A stretch of 64,000 bases of DNA, taken from assembly GCF_013149295.1 (NCBI RefSeq), contig NZ_JABGCB010000002.1:248001-312000 (forward strand). Reading direction: 5' to 3'. Positions 1 through 10,117 of this stretch are shown here, one piece after another; position 1 is the stretch's first letter, and each line of letters starts with the position of its first letter. A program made the position numbers and the translations under genes. The notes beneath the pieces were generated by a model. The model was not told the DNA's origin. It saw nothing but the letters and a program-made list of their open reading frames with translations, and searched no databases. This DNA is from Novosphingobium sp. SG751A. Its GTDB lineage: Bacteria > Pseudomonadota > Alphaproteobacteria > Sphingomonadales > Sphingomonadaceae.

Positions 1-1
1 T

Positions 2-1192
2 GACCTTGCGCTTTATGCCGCCAAGGATCGCGGGCGCGGGGTCTATCACTTCTATGACGAGGAACTGCATTCCGACGCCGAGGAGCGCCGCCAGCTTGAA
101 CATGACCTGCGCGATGCGCTCTCGCATGGCGGGCTGGAATTGTATTATCAGCCCTCGGTGGCGTTGAGCCAGCAGAAGATCACCGGTTTCGAGGCGCTGC
201 TGCGTTGGAACCATCCGACGATGGGGCGCCTGTCGCCCGCCAAATTCGTCGAGGTGGCCGAGGATACCGGTCTCATCACCCAGATCGGCGAGTGGGCGCT
301 GCGCACGGCCTGCCACGATCTGGCCCGCTGGCCCGAGCATGTGCGGGTGGCGGTCAATGTCTCGCCTTTGCAATTTGCAAATCCGGCGCTGCCCACGATC
401 ATCACCAATGCGCTGGCGGCCGCAGGCGTCGATCCTGCGCGGTTGGAACTGGAAATCACCGAAAGCGTGTTTTTGAACGACAGCGCCAATACGGACGCGA
501 TGTTCACCGCGCTCAAGCGGATCGGCGTGCGTCTGGCGCTCGATGATTTCGGCACCGGCTATTCTTCGCTCGGCTATCTGAAAAAGGCGCCTTTCGACAA
601 GATCAAGATCGACCAGAGTTTTGTGCGCGGCGCGACCATGCCGGGCAGCCGCAATGGTGCGATCATCGCCTCGATCGTCAGCCTTGCCGATGCGCTTGGC
701 ATGGAGACGACGGCAGAAGGCGTAGAGACGCTCGACGAACTCGATCTGGTGCGCGAACTGGGTTGCAGCCATGTGCAGGGCTATATCTTCTCCAAGCCCC
801 TGCCGCGCGACGAGGCCGACATGCGGCTGAGCGAGGGCGGCATTATCGAGGCGAGGGGGCCGCGCTCGGCCCGCGCGCCGCGCCGCACGATGCTGCGCAA
901 GGTGATGATGGAGGCACAGGGCCGCCGCTATCCCGCCACGATCCGCAACATTTCGGAAAATGGCGCGATGTTCGAAGGGCTGATGGATGTGCCGATGGGC
1001 ATGGAAATGCTGATCGAGCTGTCCGATGAATTGAGCGTGGGGGCCACGGTACGCTGGAGCCGCTATGGCCGCACGGGCGTGGTTTTCGCCGAACCCGTGG
1101 CCTTTGACGGCAGCGGCGCGATCACCCGCGCCAGTCTGTTCGGCCCGCAGGACCGCGACGGCGAGGCGCCGATCTACCGACAGGTGGGATAG
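2..1192 (+). CDS. GGDEF-EAL-PilZ cyclic-di-GMP signalling protein (5' partial)
   Basis: The reading frame is open from the first bases of the window, so the N-terminus is missing; 396 residues are visible. They start in the last helix of a GGDEF domain (ALYAAKDRGRG), followed by a full EAL phosphodiesterase domain with EALLRW, EITES, the DDFGTGYSSL loop, KIDQSFV and the ETTAEGVET segment. The metal- and substrate-binding acidic residues are kept, so c-di-GMP hydrolysis is plausible. The last ~90 residues look like a PilZ c-di-GMP-binding domain (basic RRTMLRK stretch followed by a beta-barrel-like region ending in GRTGVVFAEP). A PilZ after EAL suggests product or substrate sensing. Whether the GGDEF half is active cannot be judged because its active site lies outside the window. 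Confidence 0.9.
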   Translation, partial: DLALYAAKDRGRGVYHFYDEELHSDAEERRQLEHDLRDALSHGGLELYYQPSVALSQQKITGFEALLRWNHPTMGRLSPAKFVEVAEDTGLITQIGEWALRTACHDLARWPEHVRVAVNVSPLQFANPALPTIITNALAAAGVDPARLELEITESVFLNDSANTDAMFTALKRIGVRLALDDFGTGYSSLGYLKKAPFDKIKIDQSFVRGATMPGSRNGAIIASIVSLADALGMETTAEGVETLDELDLVRELGCSHVQGYIFSKPLPRDEADMRLSEGGIIEARGPRSARAPRRTMLRKVMMEAQGRRYPATIRNISENGAMFEGLMDVPMGMEMLIELSDELSVGATVRWSRYGRTGVVFAEPVAFDGSGAITRASLFGPQDRDGEAPIYRQVG

Positions 1193-1401
1193 GAGGTTTT
1201 ATTCGGTACGCCTTGGCGATCCGGCTAAGGCTTGCGGCGAGCTTTGATATTGGCGTGATACATCCGTGCCGTGGCAAATTGCGCAGGCGATTTGCCGACC
1301 ATCATAACGTGACAGGGCGGGCCGGTGCTGCTAACGGCTGCGATTCTATGTGGGGTGGGGTTTTGCCGCCCTTTTGGCCCGCCTTTTGATAAAGACATTC
1401 C

Positions 1402-3219
<1,818 letters not shown>

Positions 3220-3230
3220 GGATTTAGGGG

Positions 3231-3272
3231 GCCTCCGGCGGGCAAAGGGACAATCCCATTATGGGGTTGCGC
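3231..3272 (+). repeat. Dispersed intergenic repeat, copy 1
   Basis: Starts with GCCTCCGGCGGGCAAAGGGA just after lepA and continues into an AATCCC...TATGGGGTT block. The same 5' segment and a diverged version of the 3' block occur in opposite orientation at 57590-57644. This copy lacks an 11-12 bp internal palindromic segment present in the other. Both copies lie just downstream of a gene, reading in the gene's own direction, which fits a REP-like or transcription-end element. Confidence 0.6.
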
Positions 3273-3322
3273 GTTAAATGCGCCGGTGGCTTTCCGCCAA
3301 TTTTTGAAGCCGCATTGCGGAT

Positions 3323-3643
3323 TTAGCCTTTCAGCACGAACCGCGTGCCGTCGCCAATATCCAGCGAAAAGCCCACCGCGCGCCCCGGCTCCACGTCCAG
3401 CTCCAGCGAGACTGGGCATTGATCCGCCTCGTCGCTCATGCGGTAGAGCGGCACACCATCGCACACCCCCTGCAACTGGTCGCGCTGGCCAAGGATGATG
3501 TCTCCTTCGGCCAGACACAGAGGCGTGCCCGCGTCGCAACAGCCCCCCGTCACATGCAGCACCAGCCGCCCGTGCTGCGCTCGTAGCCGGTCGAGTGCGG
3601 CATGGGCGGCGGGGGTGATCGGGATCTGGCGCGTGCTGGTCAT
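3323..3643 (-). CDS. DUF779 domain protein
   Basis: 106 residues. The TGGCCD motif near residue 34 and the closing GFSLDIGDGTRF segment are typical of the small cysteine-bearing DUF779 family, often found next to aldehyde or alcohol dehydrogenases; no such gene is adjacent here. The two neighbouring cysteines could bind metal, which is inference. It ends beside the lepA-side repeat and starts 96 bp from the divergent histidine-kinase gene. Biochemical role unknown. Confidence 0.8.
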   Translation of the reverse strand: MTSTRQIPITPAAHAALDRLRAQHGRLVLHVTGGCCDAGTPLCLAEGDIILGQRDQLQGVCDGVPLYRMSDEADQCPVSLELDVEPGRAVGFSLDIGDGTRFVLKG

Positions 3644-3739
3644 CGCGCATCTATGCCACGTTTTTCACCGATCTGGCGAATGGGACTTTGGCATAAGGGG
3701 GACTTGCAGCGATGGTCGAGGCGTGAGAACCCAAAGCCT

Positions 3740-4963
3740 ATGCCTGAACCCACGCCTGAACCCACGCCCACCTCCATGCCTATTGCGCGCGGCTTTGCCG
3801 GATGGCTGGTGATGGCGGCGGCGCTGGCGGCTTTGATGGCGGGCTTTGTGTTCAGCCTGAGGGCCAGCGCGCGGCAATTCGAGATCGCCCTGCTGGCCGA
3901 GCGGCAGGCGGGCCTGATCGCAGGCCTTTCTGGCCAGCCTCTGGCGAAGATCCCGCCGCGTCTGGCCGAATATCGCGCCTTGGTGGCGCAGGAAAGCGCG
4001 CTGGGTTCGCCCGCGCATAGCGACGAACTGGCCCGCATCAACCGCCTGCCCACTATGACCGATCCGGTCCGGCGTGAGGCCCTGCTGGCCACGATGATGG
4101 CGGGCGAGCGGGCCGAGGTGAGCGCCGCCCGCGCTGCGCTCGATCACAGCCGCAACCGGATGCTCATGCTGGGCGGGATGCTCACGCTCTTGGCGCTGGC
4201 CTCGGCGGGGGCGGGGCTGTGGCGGCTGGTCTGGGCCAATCGCGCGCTCGAACGCGAAGTGGCCGCCCGCAGCGCGCAATTGCAGGCCGTGGACCGCTCG
4301 CGCCGCCTGTTCTTTGCCAAGGCCAGCCATGAACTGCGCACCCCGGTTGCCGCGATGCGTTCGCTGGCCGAGGTGACGCTGGCCACCGGGGGCGATCAAG
4401 GCGCGGCGCTGCATGATGTGGTGGCGCAGGCACAATTCCTCTCGCACCGCATCGATGAAATGCTCAGCCTTGCCAGCGCGCAAGAGGGCAAGCCGGTGCT
4501 CTCGCCGGCCCCTTGCGATCTGCGCGAAATTGTGGCCGGGGCGTTGGCTGCGGCGGAGCCTTTCGCGCGGCTGGTCGAGGTTGAACTGACCTATGATCCG
4601 CCCGCCGATCCGGTGCGGGTGCGGGCCGATCGGCGCTGGCTGGGTCAGGCTTTGCTGGCCATCATCGACAATGGGCTGAAAATATCCGACCCCGGCGCGG
4701 CGCTGGAAATTATGCTCATGCGCGATGATGCCAATGCCATCCTGTCCATTGCCGACCATGGACCCGGCATGGGCGAGGCGGATTTGCCTTTGATCTTCGA
4801 GGCCTATTACCAGAGCGAGGAAGGTCGCCATCGCGGCGGCACCGGGCTTGGCCTTGCCCTTGCGCGGTGGGTGGCCGATCAGCATGGCGGCACGATCCGC
4901 GCGGAAAACCGGCCAATGGGCGGCGCGCGCATCGTCCTGATGCTGCCATTGGAGGAGGCGTGA
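3740..4963 (+). CDS. Two-component sensor histidine kinase
   Basis: An open frame begins further upstream, but it overlaps the divergent DUF779 gene and gives no plausible N-terminus. The ATG at 3740 (MPEPTPEP) or the one 12 codons on (MPIARGF) places a transmembrane helix near the start. From 3740 the protein is 407 residues: TM1, a short periplasmic loop, TM2 (MLMLGGMLTLLALASAGAG), then the H-box KASHELRTP with the phospho-accepting His, an N-box (IIDNGLKIS, with Gly where Ala is common) and G-boxes (DHGPGMG, GGTGLGLALA). It should phosphorylate the response regulator at 4963, which it overlaps by ATGA. The ligand is unknown; the sensor loop is small. The TonB receptor downstream is a plausible target. 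Confidence 0.9.
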   Translation: MPEPTPEPTPTSMPIARGFAGWLVMAAALAALMAGFVFSLRASARQFEIALLAERQAGLIAGLSGQPLAKIPPRLAEYRALVAQESALGSPAHSDELARINRLPTMTDPVRREALLATMMAGERAEVSAARAALDHSRNRMLMLGGMLTLLALASAGAGLWRLVWANRALEREVAARSAQLQAVDRSRRLFFAKASHELRTPVAAMRSLAEVTLATGGDQGAALHDVVAQAQFLSHRIDEMLSLASAQEGKPVLSPAPCDLREIVAGALAAAEPFARLVEVELTYDPPADPVRVRADRRWLGQALLAIIDNGLKISDPGAALEIMLMRDDANAILSIADHGPGMGEADLPLIFEAYYQSEEGRHRGGTGLGLALARWVADQHGGTIRAENRPMGGARIVLMLPLEEA

Positions 4964-5640
4964 TGATCCTGATCGTCGAGGATGATGTGACCATTGGCCG
5001 CACGCTGGCGCAGGGGCTTGCCGCTGCTGGTTTCAATGTGCGCTGGCTGCGGCGGGGGGCACAGGTTGCCCCGCTGGTGGCGCAGGGCGATGTGGAGGCG
5101 CTGGTGCTCGACCTTGGCCTGCCCGATGGCGATGGGCTTGAGGTGTGCCGGGCCCTGCGCGAACAGGGCCACCGCCTGCCGGTGCTGATGCTGACCGCGC
5201 GGGGCGGGCTGGATGACCGGCTCGACGGCTTTGCGGCCGGGGCCGACGATTATCTGGCCAAACCCTTTGCCTTTGCCGAATTGCTGGCCCGCGTGCGGGT
5301 GATGGTCCGGCATGCGCAGCAGCGCCGCCCCGACCCGCTGGTGTTGGGCGCGCTCGAGGTTGATCCGCTGGCGGGCGAAGCGCGATGGGCGGGGCATAGG
5401 CTGGATCTGGAGCCAAAGGGCATCCTTGTGCTGGGCGAATTGCTGCGCGCGCGCGGGGGCGTAGTGTCGCGCCGGGCGCTGATGGATGCGGTGTGGGGCG
5501 ATGCGGCAGTGACGGATAATGCGCTCGATGTGGTGCTGTCCTCGCTGCGCAAAAGGCTGGCCCAGGCCGCCCCGGAAGTGCAGGTCCGCACGGTGCGCGG
5601 CACGGGGATGATGCTCGATCTTATACCTTTGCCAGTCTGA
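4963..5640 (+). CDS. OmpR-family response regulator
   Basis: 225 residues from the ATG that overlaps the kinase stop (ATGA). The receiver domain has the acidic pair (VEDD), phospho-acceptor Asp50 in LVLDLGLPDGDG, the switch Thr in LMLTARG and Lys in YLAKPF. The second half is a winged-helix DNA-binding domain (VSRRALMDAVWG, DVVLSSLRKRL, VRTVRGTGMML). A GTG one codon earlier is an alternative start. The kinase-regulator pair is translationally coupled and sits upstream of a TonB-dependent receptor that it may control; that link is inferred from position only. Confidence 0.95.
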   Translation: MILIVEDDVTIGRTLAQGLAAAGFNVRWLRRGAQVAPLVAQGDVEALVLDLGLPDGDGLEVCRALREQGHRLPVLMLTARGGLDDRLDGFAAGADDYLAKPFAFAELLARVRVMVRHAQQRRPDPLVLGALEVDPLAGEARWAGHRLDLEPKGILVLGELLRARGGVVSRRALMDAVWGDAAVTDNALDVVLSSLRKRLAQAAPEVQVRTVRGTGMMLDLIPLPV

Positions 5641-5730
5641 GGCCTTTCTAAGGTTTTCCCGGCGCAACCTCTGATAGCCAGAACCCATCAGGCGGCCCGA
5701 TCAACGGGCGCGTACAGGGGAAAGAGGTTC

Positions 5731-8178
5731 ATGCAGGGGCGTTTTACGTTGATGGTTGCGGCTATGGCAATGCCCGCTGTGGCACAGGCCGAAGATGCGG
5801 CCATTGTCGTCAGCGCCAGCACGCCTTTGTCGGCGGCGGCGGATAATGGGCGGGTGCTGGTTGATGCCAAGGCCTTGCGCGCGATGCAGGCCGTGACGGT
5901 GGGCGATGCGCTGGCGCGTCAGGCGCCCGGCGTGGTCATCAACGAGGTGCAGGGCAATCCGCTGCAAGCTGATCTGTCGTTTCGCGGCTATACCGCCTCG
6001 CCGCTGCTGGGCACGCCGCAGGGGATTGCGGTCTATGTCGATGGCGTGCGCGCCAATCAGCCCTTTGGCGAGGTGGTGAGCTGGGATCTGTTGCCGCAGG
6101 CGGCGGTGGATCAGGTGGCCTTGATCGAGGGCGCCGCGCCGCAGTTCGGGCGCAATGCGCTGGGCGGGGCGCTGAGCATCCGCACCAAGGACGGGCGCAG
6201 CGCGCCGGGGGTGGCGGCCTCGTTGACGGGCGGCTCCTATGGGCGGCTGCGCGGCAGCATCGAGGCGGGCGGCAGTATGGGGGGCAGCAGGGCGGGCAAT
6301 GGCTTCCACTGGTATGGCGCGCTCGAAGGGTTTCAGGAGGATGGCTGGCGCTATGCCTCGGCCAGCAAGGCGTGGAAGGGCTTTGCCAAGGCGGGCTGGG
6401 AAGGGGCGGGCAGCGGGGTGAGCCTGAGTTTCAACCGCGCGCAATCCGATCTCAACGGCAATGGGTTGCAGGATTATCGCCTGCTGGAGCGCGACTGGCG
6501 CAGCACCTACACCACGCCCGACAACACCCGCAACATCGCCAGCCAGATCACCCTGTCGGGCCATCATCGCCTGTCGGAAAACCTCACCCTTTCGGCCAAT
6601 GCCTTCTGGCGCAGCATCGTCACGCGCAGCGTCAATGGCGACATGAACGAAGGCGCGCTGGGTGAGAGCCTGTATCAGCCCAATGCGACCGAACGCACGG
6701 CTCTTTCTGCGGCGGGCTATACTGGCTTTCCCACCAGCGGCGAGACGCAGGCCAACACTGCCTTTCCCAAATGGCGCTGCATCGCCAATGTCCTGCTGAA
6801 CGACGAACCCAATGAGAAATGCAACGGCCTGCTGACCCGCTCCTCGACGCGTCAGCAGGAATGGGGCGGGGCGGTTGAACTGGGCTGGACCGGCATGGGC
6901 CAGCATCTGATCGTCGGCGCCAGCTATGCGCAGGCGCGGGCGCGGTTTATTCAAAGCAGCCAGTTTGGTTATTTGCTGCCCGATCATTCGGTGGTCGCCG
7001 TGCCGGGGCCGGGGGCCTTTGCCGATGGCACGCAGGACAGCGAGAACGCCTTTGACGCCCGCGTCGATCTGCATAGCGCGATGTCCAGCCTTGGCCTCTA
7101 TGCGGCCGATGTCTTCGCTCTGGGGTCGCGCGTCACGATGACGTTGGCGGGGCGGTATGATCGCACGCAATTGCACAATCGCGATCAGATCACGCCGGGC
7201 GGCGGCACGGGTTCGCTCGACGCCGATCCGGTGTTCGCACGGTTCAACCCCTCGGCCATGGTTGATTGGCATGCGGCCCATGGGCTGACCATCACCGCGC
7301 AGGCGGGTGAGAGTTCGCGTGCGCCCTCGGCGGTGGAACTGGGCTGTTCGGACCCGGCCTCGCCCTGCCGCCTGCCCAATGCGATGGCCGGCGATCCGCC
7401 GCTGCGACAGGTGGTGGCGCGCAGTTTCTCGCTGGGCGTGCGGATTGAGCGCAAGGCGTGGAACCTGCGCCTGACCGCGTTTCGCAGCGACAATCGCGAT
7501 GATATTCAATTCATTGCGGGCGGCGCCTCGGGCTTTGGCTATTTCGCCAATGTCGGCACCACGCGGCGTCAGGGCATTGAGGCCAGCGGCGCGGCGCATT
7601 GGGGCGGCTGGCAGGTGGGGGCCAGCTACACCTTGCTCGACGCCACCTATCGCACACCCTTGACGCTGAACGGCGATGCGAACAGCCGCAATGATGGCGC
7701 CGCCCCAGGTTTCGACGGCGAGATCGCTGTGCGCCCCGGCGACCGTCTGCCGCTCCTGCCGCGCCATCTGTTCAAGGCGCAGGCTGGGTTTGAGGCCGCA
7801 TCATGGCTGACCCTGCGCGCCGAAATGGTTGCGGCCAGCGGTGTTTATGCGCGGGGCAATGAGAACAATCTGCATCAGGCGGACGGCGCCTATTATCTGG
7901 GCGCGGGACGGACCGATGCCTATGCCGTGGTCAATGCCTCGGTCGAGGTCCGGCCGCGCAAGGGGATGATCATCACTGCCGGGGTCAGCAATCTGATGAA
8001 TGCCCATTACGCCACGGCGGCGCAATTGGGGGCCAGCGGTTTCGACACCAATGGCGCCTTTGTCGCCCGCCCGTTCAGCGGGCCGGTGATCGATGGCGAG
8101 CGGCCTTTGCTGCACAGCACATTCCTTGCCCCTGCTGCACCGCGGCGGTTTGAGGTGGGGCTGCGGGTGCAATTGTGA
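5731..8178 (+). CDS. TonB-dependent outer-membrane receptor
   Basis: 815 residues with a cleavable signal peptide (cut near AQAEDA), a TonB-box-like AIVVSAS directly after it, a plug domain (NEVQGNPLQADLSFRGY, VYVDGVRANQPFGEV, EGAAPQFGRNALGGALSI) and a large beta-barrel ending in an aromatic/hydrophobic strand (RRFEVGLRVQL). Such receptors import siderophores, vitamins or plant-derived compounds using the proton-motive force passed on by TonB. Substrate not predictable from sequence. A good ribosome site (AAAGAGG) precedes the ATG. It follows the two-component pair by 90 bp on the same strand. Confidence 0.93.
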   Translation: MQGRFTLMVAAMAMPAVAQAEDAAIVVSASTPLSAAADNGRVLVDAKALRAMQAVTVGDALARQAPGVVINEVQGNPLQADLSFRGYTASPLLGTPQGIAVYVDGVRANQPFGEVVSWDLLPQAAVDQVALIEGAAPQFGRNALGGALSIRTKDGRSAPGVAASLTGGSYGRLRGSIEAGGSMGGSRAGNGFHWYGALEGFQEDGWRYASASKAWKGFAKAGWEGAGSGVSLSFNRAQSDLNGNGLQDYRLLERDWRSTYTTPDNTRNIASQITLSGHHRLSENLTLSANAFWRSIVTRSVNGDMNEGALGESLYQPNATERTALSAAGYTGFPTSGETQANTAFPKWRCIANVLLNDEPNEKCNGLLTRSSTRQQEWGGAVELGWTGMGQHLIVGASYAQARARFIQSSQFGYLLPDHSVVAVPGPGAFADGTQDSENAFDARVDLHSAMSSLGLYAADVFALGSRVTMTLAGRYDRTQLHNRDQITPGGGTGSLDADPVFARFNPSAMVDWHAAHGLTITAQAGESSRAPSAVELGCSDPASPCRLPNAMAGDPPLRQVVARSFSLGVRIERKAWNLRLTAFRSDNRDDIQFIAGGASGFGYFANVGTTRRQGIEASGAAHWGGWQVGASYTLLDATYRTPLTLNGDANSRNDGAAPGFDGEIAVRPGDRLPLLPRHLFKAQAGFEAASWLTLRAEMVAASGVYARGNENNLHQADGAYYLGAGRTDAYAVVNASVEVRPRKGMIITAGVSNLMNAHYATAAQLGASGFDTNGAFVARPFSGPVIDGERPLLHSTFLAPAAPRRFEVGLRVQL

Positions 8179-8213
8179 TTAACCGTTTGGGTTAATATCC
8201 TGTCCTACAGGAT
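8178..8213. promoter_or_regulatory. Two abutting perfect inverted repeats upstream of the spanin-like gene
   Basis: ATTAACC-5-GGTTAAT occupies 8178-8196 and ATCCTGT-3-ACAGGAT occupies 8197-8213 with no base between them. A third, TCGCA-AAA-TGCGA, lies around 8246-8258. They fall between the TonB-receptor stop and the ribosome site of the next gene. No T-run follows, so an operator or mRNA structure is more likely than a terminator. No regulator is assigned. Confidence 0.45.
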
Positions 8214-8287
8214 CAAGGCACTGATAACTCTGCCGGGTCGGGCGATTCGCAAAATGCGAGAATGTCCGGTCTCAGGGAGTTGTTCTC

Positions 8288-8803
8288 ATGGTCTTTAACG
8301 CGCTTTTTCTGAGCATGAGCGGGGCCTTGCGTTGGTTGGGCGGGCTGGCCCGATGGCTGGGCGCCTCCGCTCTGCGGATCTGGGCGGCTGTGGCATTGGT
8401 CGCGCTGGGCGTCGCGGGGTGGCAATTCCATCGCGCGGCGCATTGGGCCGCCGCCGCCCGCGCCACCCAATCGGCATGGGATGCCGAGCGCAAGGCCGCC
8501 GCCGCCGCCAAGACCGCCGCCGAAACCCGCTACAGGAGCCTTGCCGATGATGCCGATGCCCGACATGACGCCGCGCTGGCGCAAGGGGATGCTCGCCTTG
8601 CTGCCTATATTGCCGCTCACCGCCTGCGCCCATCCGCGGCCGATCCAGCCCGCTCCGCCGCAGATCACGCTGCCGCAATTCCTGAAGTCTCCGCCGCCGG
8701 TCCCGTCCTGGCGACAATCACCGAAGCCGATCTGAAGATTTGCGATGCGAACTATGTCTATGCCAGCGCCGCCCATGATTGGGCCAATGCGCTGAACCCC
8801 TGA
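8288..8803 (+). CDS. Rz-like inner-membrane spanin candidate (orphan)
   Basis: 171 residues, preceded by a GGGAG ribosome site 8 bases upstream. The layout is that of a phage i-spanin: one N-terminal transmembrane helix (about residues 31-47, RIWAAVALVALGVAGW), then an Ala/Arg/Asp-rich stretch likely to form a periplasmic coiled coil (residues 55-110), then a C-terminal segment with ITEADLKICDAN and HDWANAL. A complete lipoprotein ORF lies inside it in the +1 frame (8547-8735), the same arrangement as lambda Rz/Rz1. Spanins join inner and outer membranes and fuse them in the last step of phage lysis. No holin, endolysin, integrase or structural gene is nearby, so it is either a domesticated remnant or works with genes elsewhere. 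No homology search was done; the call rests on architecture. Confidence 0.6.
   Translation: MVFNALFLSMSGALRWLGGLARWLGASALRIWAAVALVALGVAGWQFHRAAHWAAAARATQSAWDAERKAAAAAKTAAETRYRSLADDADARHDAALAQGDARLAAYIAAHRLRPSAADPARSAADHAAAIPEVSAAGPVLATITEADLKICDANYVYASAAHDWANALNP
8547..8735 (+). CDS. Rz1-like outer-membrane lipoprotein (o-spanin) nested in +1 frame
   Basis: 62 residues from an ATG with its own Shine-Dalgarno (AGGAG at 8534-8538, 8 bases upstream). It has a basic N-region (PRWRKG), a hydrophobic core (MLALLPILPL) and a lipobox LTAC at residues 24-27, giving a predicted mature lipoprotein of 36 residues, 12 of them proline. Lambda Rz1 is likewise a short, proline-rich lipoprotein wholly embedded in Rz in the +1 frame. 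The open frame extends upstream to 8481 with a low-complexity Pro/Arg N-terminus lacking signal features, so 8547 is the better start. Automated annotation would normally drop this gene because it overlaps the larger one completely. Confidence 0.62.
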   Translation: MMPMPDMTPRWRKGMLALLPILPLTACAHPRPIQPAPPQITLPQFLKSPPPVPSWRQSPKPI

Positions 8804-8807
8804 TGCG

Positions 8808-8866
8808 AAAACCCCCGCCCGGCGTGATGCCGGACGGGGGTTTGCAACCCTTGGGGGCAAGGGTTG
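8808..8866. terminator. Convergent bidirectional terminator and adjacent palindrome
   Basis: AAACCCCCGYCCGGC-type stem: the arms at 8808-8823 and 8829-8843 pair around a GTGAT loop, with an A-run on one side and a T-run on the other, so it can end both the spanin-like gene and yceI. A second perfect stem, CAACCCTTG-GGGG-CAAGGGTTG, follows at 8845-8866. Confidence 0.75.
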
Positions 8867-8877
8867 TGGGGGCGCTC

Positions 8878-9486
8878 TTACTTGGCCTTTTCAAAGGCCG
8901 CGCTGATGCGCAAAGTCACTTCATCACCGATCAGCGGGATATAGGTCTTGACCCCGTAATCTGTCCGCTTGAGCGAGGCGGTGGCGTTGAAGCCCACCGT
9001 ATAGCCCTTGCTCAGCGGGTTCACGCCGCTGGCCAGAAACGCGGCCTTCAGCACCACCGGGCGGGTCACGCCGTGGAACGTCAGGTTGCCCGCGATATTG
9101 GCGGTGCGCGGTCCGGTCGGCGTCACGCTGGTCGAGGTGAAGCGGATTTCGGGGTATTTGCCCGCATCCAGCCATGCTTCGCTCTTCAATTCGCCGTCCA
9201 GTGTGGCATTCGTGGTCGAAACGCTGCTCACCGGGATGGTGATGTCCACCTTGGCCGCTGCGGGCGCCTTGGGATCAAGGCTGAGCGTGCCGGTAACGCC
9301 GGTCAAATCGCCGTACCAGTCCGAAAAGCCCATATGGCTGACGGCGAACTGTACGCGGGTGTGGGTGGTTTCGACCGTGTAATTGCCCGCCTGCACGGCG
9401 GCAGGGGCGGGATTGGCGACCGGCGACTGCGCATAGGCGGCAACCGGGGCAACGATCAGGGCGGCGGCGATCAGAGAGCGAAACAT
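8878..9486 (-). CDS. YceI-family periplasmic protein
   Basis: 202 residues with a signal peptide (cut after AAYAQ). The YceI lipocalin-like domain starts at GNYTVETTHTRVQFAVSHMGFSD and contains the family's GNLTFHGVTRPV segment and the closing DEVTLRISAAFEK. Family members bind isoprenoid quinones or similar lipids in the periplasm. It is the last gene of a minus-strand set (dioxygenase, azoreductase, yceI) with gaps of 34 and 12 bp, so it is probably cotranscribed. Ligand unproven. Confidence 0.9.
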   Translation of the reverse strand: MFRSLIAAALIVAPVAAYAQSPVANPAPAAVQAGNYTVETTHTRVQFAVSHMGFSDWYGDLTGVTGTLSLDPKAPAAAKVDITIPVSSVSTTNATLDGELKSEAWLDAGKYPEIRFTSTSVTPTGPRTANIAGNLTFHGVTRPVVLKAAFLASGVNPLSKGYTVGFNATASLKRTDYGVKTYIPLIGDEVTLRISAAFEKAK

Positions 9487-9498
9487 GGCGATGGTTCC

Positions 9499-10083
9499 TT
9501 ACAAAGCGCTGATTTCGGCAACCGCGCCCGAGATGGCTTCGGCTGCGGCTTCGGGGCCAAAGGCCAGACCTTCGGCGGTGACGACGGTGACATCATCGAT
9601 GCCGACAAAGCTGAGCAGGCTCTTGGTATGGGGCACGGCGAAGGGGAAGCCGGTGGCGTCGTCATACTTGCCGGCGCGGGCCTGAGCCAGAATGGCCTTC
9701 TTGCCCTTGACCAGACCTTCGGGGCCTTCGGCGGTGTACTGGAAGGTGGTGCCGGCGCGGCCGACATAGTCAAACCAGGCCTTGAGCGTCGAGGGCATGC
9801 CGAAGTTATAGACCGGCACGCCGATCACGATGATGTCGGCGGCAAAGACTTCGCCGATGATCTCGTCCTGAAGCGCGCGGGCGGCAGCGAACTGATCGCC
9901 TTCGGGGGCCTGACGACCGATCCCGGCGAGGCTGGCCGAGTCCACATGCGGCACCGGGTTGGCGTCGAGGTCGCGCTCGACGACATTGGCTTCGGGGTGG
10001 GCGGCCAGATAGGCGTTGATCAGCTTGTTGCTGACCGAAGCTTCGCCAGTGGCGGCCGAACGGATCACAAGAACATTAGCCAT
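9499..10083 (-). CDS. azoR: FMN-dependent NADH:quinone oxidoreductase / azoreductase
   Basis: 194 residues from the ATG at 10083 (MANVLVIRSAATG); the longer open frame upstream runs back into the dioxygenase gene and is not plausible. Flavodoxin-like fold with the AzoR signatures VPVYNFGMPSTLKAWFDY and the FMN-contacting region near PHTKSLLSFVGI. Family members reduce quinones, and azo dyes in vitro, by two electrons, which avoids semiquinone radicals. Placed between an extradiol-dioxygenase-like gene and yceI, opposite a LysR regulator: a likely quinone/catechol-stress operon. Confidence 0.92.
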   Translation of the reverse strand: MANVLVIRSAATGEASVSNKLINAYLAAHPEANVVERDLDANPVPHVDSASLAGIGRQAPEGDQFAAARALQDEIIGEVFAADIIVIGVPVYNFGMPSTLKAWFDYVGRAGTTFQYTAEGPEGLVKGKKAILAQARAGKYDDATGFPFAVPHTKSLLSFVGIDDVTVVTAEGLAFGPEAAAEAISGAVAEISAL

Positions 10084-10117
10084 GGGATATACTCCAGTAC
10101 GGGGGAAAGAGAGGGGT

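Noticed and set aside
1340..1395. Possible third copy of the dispersed repeat before lepA
   Set aside because: Only a loose GGCGGGC-AAAA-GGG resemblance on the minus strand; not enough identity to claim.
5701..7767. 688-codon minus-strand open frame opposite the TonB receptor
   Set aside because: Arg/Ala-rich shadow with no domain; the plus frame has clear plug and barrel features.
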